Positions 58,374-64,000 of a stretch of DNA of 64,000 nt are shown here, piece by piece. A program made the position numbers and the translations under genes. Each line of letters opens with the position of its first letter. Position 1 is the stretch's first letter. Source of the stretch: Molanna angustata. Its lineage: Eukaryota; Arthropoda; Insecta; Trichoptera; Molannidae. Below the pieces are notes generated by a model, which worked only from the letters and a program-made list of their open reading frames with translations, was not told the origin of the DNA and made no database searches. The stretch spans positions 15,300,943 through 15,364,942 of the forward strand of contig OY754977.1 in NCBI GenBank assembly GCA_963576475.1. Reading direction: 5' to 3'.

Positions 58374-59455
58374 GGAATTCTACATATTCAGCACCGTCAG
58401 TATTGACAAAATTAAAAAAAAAGTAATTAAAAACTATCCTTTGGAACCACGAAATTCGTTTCTTAAATTTCTTGAAACGTATGATTTTTTTTTTTCAATT
58501 CATATTTTTAATGATCTGTTATAATGATTATCTTAGATATCTTCGTATGATAATGCGATTGTCTTCTTACATTCGAATTCACCGTATTTTTTTAGACAAA
58601 ATATTGCATTATATAATCGTTATTGCTCTTTATTTCGTTGTAGGTATATTTAACATATCGATTTTATCGCGAATCGTTGTAAAATGAAATTGAGAAATTC
58701 ACAATTATGACTCCATAAGTAATTATTATCATAACGACATTATCATATTGATCTAGATTCATTGTTATATAATGCATGCCTTATGTAATACTATTAGTTA
58801 GATGTCTGATAACTTGTATGTTGAGAAATGTAATGTGTTGCATTTACCCGTTTTATGCGGAAAACTAAAAACTGCATGAAAGACACAATTTCACAAGAGA
58901 ATTGGCTACTTTTATTTACTTCTAACCAGTTACTCTCACAGCTAGTACCAAACATGGATTTTATTATTTAACCACTGTCCTTTTTACTCCTCACTGCCCC
59001 GAGAGGATATAGTGGGGAGTTATGAATTCACTATTTTTAAGATTATTTATTTATTGTAGATTATCAACAAGAATCTTACTGAAATTGTATTCTGAAAATT
59101 TTATCATAATGTATCCATGTGTGTGTTGTGTACTAAGTACGGCATGTTTATTCTTAGTTATCGATTACAGACTTGGACTCATTCGGATTCTTTTTAAATT
59201 TGTATATCTAATACTCGCTTAGACCCCATTATATTTTGAAGAATATAATGATCTGCTTCTATTTTGATTTTTTTCAACTGTCAAATATTTCAATGTGACC
59301 CCAAGCTCAGGAAACTTACAATTTGATTTTTTTATTTTCAAATGCTAAAAAGGCACATCACTTTCATAAAATGGCATTGAAGGATTATCAATTATTCATA
59401 ATAAAATATTTAAATCAAAAATAATTTCATGAAAATGCTGTAAATTTTCCAAATC
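58374..59455. other. Non-coding stretch
   Basis: AT-rich. The 71-codon hydrophobic frame at 58472 has no family signature and looks like chance. Confidence 0.45.
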
Positions 59456-59530
59456 AACGCACACCCAATAACGAGTTTCCACATTCTGGAGACATAATGT
59501 ATATCGTCTCACACGTCCAGACTGAAAACA
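59456..59530 (-). mobile_element. SINE B, body fragment
   Basis: CGCACACCCAATAACGAGTT, TCCACATTCTGGAGAC and GTCTCACACGTCCAGACTGA match the SINE B body in antisense. The tRNA-like head is missing. Confidence 0.75.
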
Positions 59531-60449
59531 TACATAATATTTGTTTCTTTTTATAGTTATATGTCATAAAAGTAACCTTTTTTGTATTTATGAAACCAAT
59601 TTTACTTTAACATACTTCAAATATAATTGTAGGTTTATGCAATTACTTACTTTTTTATTACTTTGGCATCTCACTAGTTATATCGTAAGTATGTTCTATG
59701 TATTAAATATGATATTTTTTATGTTTTTGGTTGATATATTATGTAAATGATTCCCAACGTTTTCTAAAAATGTCCGAACTGGACTCCCACAGGGTTTCTA
59801 TTTAGGTACTGAATGGGTTCGCTCTACCTCAAATCGGATCCATAAAGGCAACAAATTGGACCATTTTTATTTTCCTTCGTATCGCATCAGCGGTCGTAAA
59901 TGGAAAAAAACCTGTAAACCAAGTGAAAACTTTAGCATTTTTGCTGAGTCAAAACACGAATAAGTCATGAGTGATATTTGTATGTATTGCAAAACAACAT
60001 GTGGATTATAGAATATGACAACTAAAACTGACACAATTATTATAATGTGATTTGTTTTATATTTTACTTAAGCTTATGGAATTATGTTCTTACTTCATCG
60101 TCATATTATTATTATTTGTGTAATATTTGACATTTAGGAGTAAATAATACCTTAATATTATACTTAAGTGGTCGCTAAAAGAGAAATTTCGCTTTACTCT
60201 TGAGACATCGATGCAACTACACCTAAAACAAATATAAAAGATTTTGCAATAAAGGTACTTGTAGTATCGATTAGCATTACTAAATTCTCTCACATTGTAC
60301 CTAGCGTTAGCCTTTGTTTATTAAAATAATCGTAAAAAACATCTTATTTCGATAGTGAATATTTCAATCGAATTTTCACATTCTTCTGCTAAATAGGTAC
60401 TCGTTGAATTTTCAACTTTTTTTTGACGTAAAATGATATTTTTGAAAAT
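59531..60449. other. Non-coding stretch
   Basis: AT-rich, nothing recognised. Confidence 0.45.
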
Positions 60450-60720
60450 TTTCCTTCATCTCAATAGACACGAAGTTGGAATATTACAGAAGAATCAGGA
60501 ACTCAAGCCACCTACAGGGCTTGCGATCTCTCATTAGCTGGTTCATCACCAATTAAGAATGCCTTATTATTGAGTTCCCTTATCAATTGGAAGTTTTTTT
60601 AATAGAAACCGTTTGAAAATAAGGCATTTTTACTATCGCCATCTATGAAATAACGAAGAAACCTTTTTTGTAGCACCATCTATTGAGAAATTGTTATTTT
60701 TTTAAAACAATGAAAGCAAC
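60450..60720 (+). repeat. Dispersed repeat Q, copy 3
   Basis: ATCTCAATAGACACGAAGTT, GGAATATTACAG, TTGAGTTCCCTTATCAATTG and CGCCATCTATGAAAT are shared with the 30.5 and 32.5 kb copies in order. The GTGATCACTTTATGCGC core is replaced here. Confidence 0.65.
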
Positions 60721-61879
60721 ATGATTTTAATCCATAAATACTTAGGCTATGATTCTCGATCAAAGATTTAAGTGTAAGTATAGTTATAATGCTATTTCAT
60801 AAATATGTCCAATAATTTCGATTGTTTCATTGAAATCTAACGTCAATCAAACGACGCAATTTTGAACAATTTTATGAAATCAAATTATTTTTATTTTATT
60901 ATTACCGATGCTTTTGTTGAACAACAAAAGCATTACAAAAGCTCTACAAAAGCATTTATGCTTAATTTTGAGAGGATGTATATTTATTTTTCACAAGGAC
61001 ATATTCAAAAATCATTAGAAACCGTGAAAATCATACAGATCGAAGTTTCTTAGAGAGTTAAATTCGTAATTTGCATTATTGAAATATGAAATTAGTCATG
61101 TAAATTTGTCTGTGTATATTTCTCCGGGATATTGCTTTGTTTGATCCATCGACACGTGTTTCGTTGTTTTCCTTAATATTTGACTTGTTTTTTTGTTGTC
61201 TTTAACAATGGGATATTCTAGGTACCTACCCACACTTTGTAAGGTTTCATTTCATTTCGACTCATTTTCAAATGCTTACTCAGAAATCGACACAACAAAA
61301 CATCGTGTCTGCCTTCCAACGAATTTAATTTCTTCAGACTTCCTTTATCTTCTCGTTGCTACGACATGTTGTTCGTCTTGTTTGTTTTTTCTTATTGCGT
61401 CAGCGCCATCTTCTTTGTCCTGCCTCGGTTTCCTCTGGTTCTCTTTGCGAAGAATTTTCCTTTTGTGTCGTTTGTTATTGCAGTTAATTAATACCGTTCT
61501 CTCCTCACGAAACTGGAAATTTCACATAAGAAATTCGTTTGAAAATACTGCCTTGAAAATACTTTTATTTATTGCTTTTATTTGCCACCAACAGCTATGG
61601 ATCAATACTACATAGGTTGAAACATAACCCATTATTGATCCATGTTTTTTTTATCTTTTCTTGTTTAAGCAATTTATGTTTTATATATCGTTAGTTGTTG
61701 AATTGGAAGATTCGCAATAGCTATTCATATCCCAATTCAGACTTATTCCATTCTAAATAATAATAATACTTTTCAAACAATTAAAGCGTGTAATATAACT
61801 ATACTAAAGCTTCTTTTGAACTGAAGCCGCAATTATTTTTCTACAAAGGCTGATTTGTTATGAGAAAATTAGTACCAAC
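60721..61879. other. Non-coding stretch
   Basis: AT-rich with a GC-richer part at 61250-61480. A charged antisense reading there (RKENQRKPRQDKEDGADAIR) has no recognisable domain. Nothing assigned. Confidence 0.4.
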
Positions 61880-62130
61880 TAATGCATCCTTTGTTTTTTT
61901 CGAATTTGAAAATACCTTTCACAGTGGACCTTCAACATATACGAACAAGTCGCTTCTCGAACTCCTTTATTAATACATCAGCCCGACTGTGGAACGATCT
62001 TCCGAATTCTGTGTTTCCGCCTTCGTACAACCCGGGTCTTTTTAAACGAATTAATAAACTCTTTTCTAGATTGCAAACCCCTCCCAACGCTACGTAGTGC
62101 GCTTCTTCGGAAGAGTAAAATGGACCCAAA
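61880..62130 (+). pseudogene. LINE tail, RLWNDLPNSV family, copy 2
   Basis: FTVDLQHIRTSRFSNSFINT, SARLWNDLPNSVFPPSYNPG and LFKRINKLFSRLQTPPNAT with TAG (62096-62098). The block F..S.RLWN.LP.SVFP..Y....FK..... is the C-terminus of an insect Jockey/I-type RT. The last 70 codons are open and well preserved. GTAGTGCGCTTCTTCGGAA after the stop is shared with the 47.2 kb copy. 5' truncated. Confidence 0.8.
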
Positions 62131-62389
62131 TCCTAATAGCTGGCGTCCCCTACGTGGACATGTTAAAAAAAAAACCTTTATTGCTTTGAAATTTATAACG
62201 AGCTTAACCCAACAATGTAAAATTTATGAGTGGAATCATAAGAGGATACAAAGGAAAAGTAAATCAGAAAATATAAAAATAATTTTATATATTCAACACA
62301 TATTATTTCATTGTACAAATGGCGGACGAATTACCTGGAAGCAATTTCTTCCGTCTGAGAAAATAACCTTATCATATCCCATGGTCTCA
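62131..62389. other. Unassigned spacer
   Basis: The 91-codon frame here starts inside the preceding LINE 3' UTR and has no recognisable domain. Confidence 0.4.
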
Positions 62390-62580
62390 ATTTAAGAATT
62401 CTGGGTGCCCATTTGTCCATCCCCTGTCTGACAAAACGACACGTCCATTGCCATTTAAGTTTTGAACTCGATCCTTCATATCAATAACTTTTATCTAACG
62501 TCTGATTCCCTCAGTTCTTATTATGTCTCTTATACGCCTTGCATTTGCCTTTCCATGGGCAATGATCTTTAAGTGCATTT
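62390..62580 (-). pseudogene. LINE tail, KWxWAGHVARQ family, degraded copy
   Basis: On - the readings KANARRIRDIIRTEGIRR, VIDMKDRVQNLNGNGRVVLS and RGWTNGHPEFLN can be laid over the RIRDIIRTExIR...VxDVxxRVxxLKWxWAGHVARQ...W..RxLxWRPW block seen at 22.2 kb. Several frameshifts and stops. Confidence 0.6.
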
Positions 62581-63384
62581 TAGTGCATTTTTTACTATAC
62601 ATAATCAGTGCAAAATAGAAAATGTAAATTTACATACCTTCATACATTCACGCATACACACATTTGAACTGGGCTGTGTTCAGATACAACACTCGACATC
62701 GGATATCGGATGTATCTGGAGTTGCAGATGAAGTCAATTTTTTATTAAATTTATATTTACCTCTTTGAAATACTTTTGTAGTGTGCAGTTCTTCGAATTA
62801 CTTTTATGAAGCTCAGCATATCTCATTGCTTCTACTGTAGATTTTATTTGTTGCTTTTGTAGCATGACTGCGTTGTTTAGTTGAAATCCATAATGTACTT
62901 AGTATGTATAATCTTTTGTCATTCTGTGATGATTCTCGAAATACTCACTTTACCAGAAGCATCCATCGTGTGTGGCAAATGAAGAAAGATACATTTTGAG
63001 TTATTTTGAATCATCGTGAAATAGATCACACGTCACAGGTACATAATGTATTCATCTTATTCCTTTTTTTATCACTTCCATCTTCTTTCTCCATTATTAG
63101 CTTCGCTTTGTTTTCCGTACAGCCACCACATCAGTACATAAATATCAAGGTTTGAGTTATGTCGTTTGTAGTACTTTATCAAAGTTAATGTTAATGCCTT
63201 TGTGTTGGTTCATTTTCTACTTGCAAACACATTGCAGAATATTAGTCATGTATAGATTACCTACCATTAATTTTCATAATTCACAAAAATACTAAAGCAA
63301 TTTATATCTCAAACGAACAACTAACTTTGAATAGTAACTGATTGAATTATTATTCGCTCTATAGTGGAAACTTTAAAACAAAAT
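62581..63384. other. Non-coding stretch
   Basis: AT-rich, nothing recognised. Confidence 0.45.
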
Positions 63385-63848
63385 GTGTTTATAAAGTTTT
63401 GAAACCTGTGTAATGAAAAGGTTGACGAACTTGCGAAATTGTGAACTACTTCGGGTACATTTCCAGATAACTTTATAATCCCAATCTCAGATCTTTTACC
63501 CCGCCTTAAATCAAATATGCTTTTCAAGTGGGATGAAAATTGGTACAAAACAAAAAAATTAAGGGTGCTTATCATGCAGGTATCCAACGAAAAATTTCAT
63601 CTAAACCATGGTTTTATAATAGAAACATATCTAAACGATTGATATAATGTATTTCTAGAATGAGAATTGGCCATTGTTCAATTACCTCCCATCTGTATAA
63701 AATTAGAGTTCTAAATAGCCCACTTTGCCAGTGTGGTGATGAGGATGAGACAATTGATCATATATTTTTTAACTGTAAAAATAATTCCGCATTCAAAAAT
63801 ATATACAAACAATTAATTAAAATCACTCACCAATCTCCACTTATGTAA
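63385..63848 (+). pseudogene. LINE ORF2 RNase H end and zinc tail
   Basis: CNEKVDELAKL (end of an RNase H domain, usually GNExADxLAK) is followed by FPDNFIIPISDLLPRLKSNM and WDENW. After a frameshift comes MRIGHCSITSHLYKIRVLNS, PLCQCGDEDETIDHIFFNCK. RxGH...SHLxRxxxxxSPxCxCGxxxETxDHIxFxC is the C-terminus of RNase H-bearing LINEs (I, Jockey and R1 groups). The CxCG...H...C tail is intact. Open to 63848, with a stop upstream at 63449 in the RNase H part. The element's 5' part is absent. Confidence 0.85.
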
Positions 63849-64000
63849 TATCCAACATCTTTTGTCTCTTAATAATTCACGTGTACTGTCCGTTATTTCA
63901 AAATTCCTTTCATTGAATGACATGAATTTATAATAAAATTAACTTTTCTCCTCTGACATGAAATAATTGGCACATAGCACTCTTTACAGGGTGAATTGCC

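Noticed and set aside
61193..61615. 140-codon frame rich in L, F and S
   Set aside because: No recognisable family or targeting pattern. The hydrophobic composition follows from T-rich DNA.

Overview
The window is eukaryotic, very AT-rich, and almost certainly from an insect. The signs are dense 3' fragments of several non-LTR retrotransposon (LINE) families, tRNA-derived SINEs, PIF/Harbinger and other inverted-repeat DNA transposons, a Penelope-like element, spliceosomal GT-AG introns and frequent TAGGTAC/TACCTAC-like words. I cannot fix the insect order from sequence alone; Lepidoptera and Hemiptera both remain possible. I see no convincing conserved host gene. Almost every open reading frame with recognisable content belongs to a mobile element, and most others are chance frames in AT-rich DNA.

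Layout. 0-9 kb: decayed LINE C-terminal fragments (1 kb, 3.6 kb, 6.5 kb), a pure (TA)144 tract at 4.95 kb, and a foldback element at 8.1 kb. 9-15 kb: SINE B, a Harbinger-derived relic, LINE tails, a TIR/TAA-flanked MITE at 12.1 kb, and the first copy of a roughly 0.95-kb repeat (family P). 15-18 kb: the best preserved LINE, about 579 codons of reverse transcriptase with one in-frame stop, followed by a second LINE whose coding sequence runs into a 32-bp tandem array. 19-27 kb: a P copy split by a SINE with a matching target duplication, more LINE tails, and a complete P copy. 28-36 kb: repeat families Q and M2, SINE A, and a cluster of LINE tails. 37-38 kb: a 135-bp tandem array. 41-47 kb: a 254-bp element with 9-bp target duplications, then a composite two-gene Harbinger transposon. 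It holds a broken spliced transposase on + and a three-exon Myb/SANT-like gene on -, both invaded by other repeats. 47.8-49.3 kb: a near-perfect 593-bp inverted repeat around a Penelope GIY-YIG endonuclease fragment. 49-64 kb: satellites, palindromes, a second copy of the 9-bp-TSD element, SINE B, and four further LINE tails.

The most informative units are the Penelope palindrome, the two-gene Harbinger with its minisatellite-truncated Myb/SANT gene, the two copies of the 9-bp-TSD element, and the nested SINE-in-P insertion. Together they describe a graveyard of element families with a few recent insertions. They do not form a host pathway.
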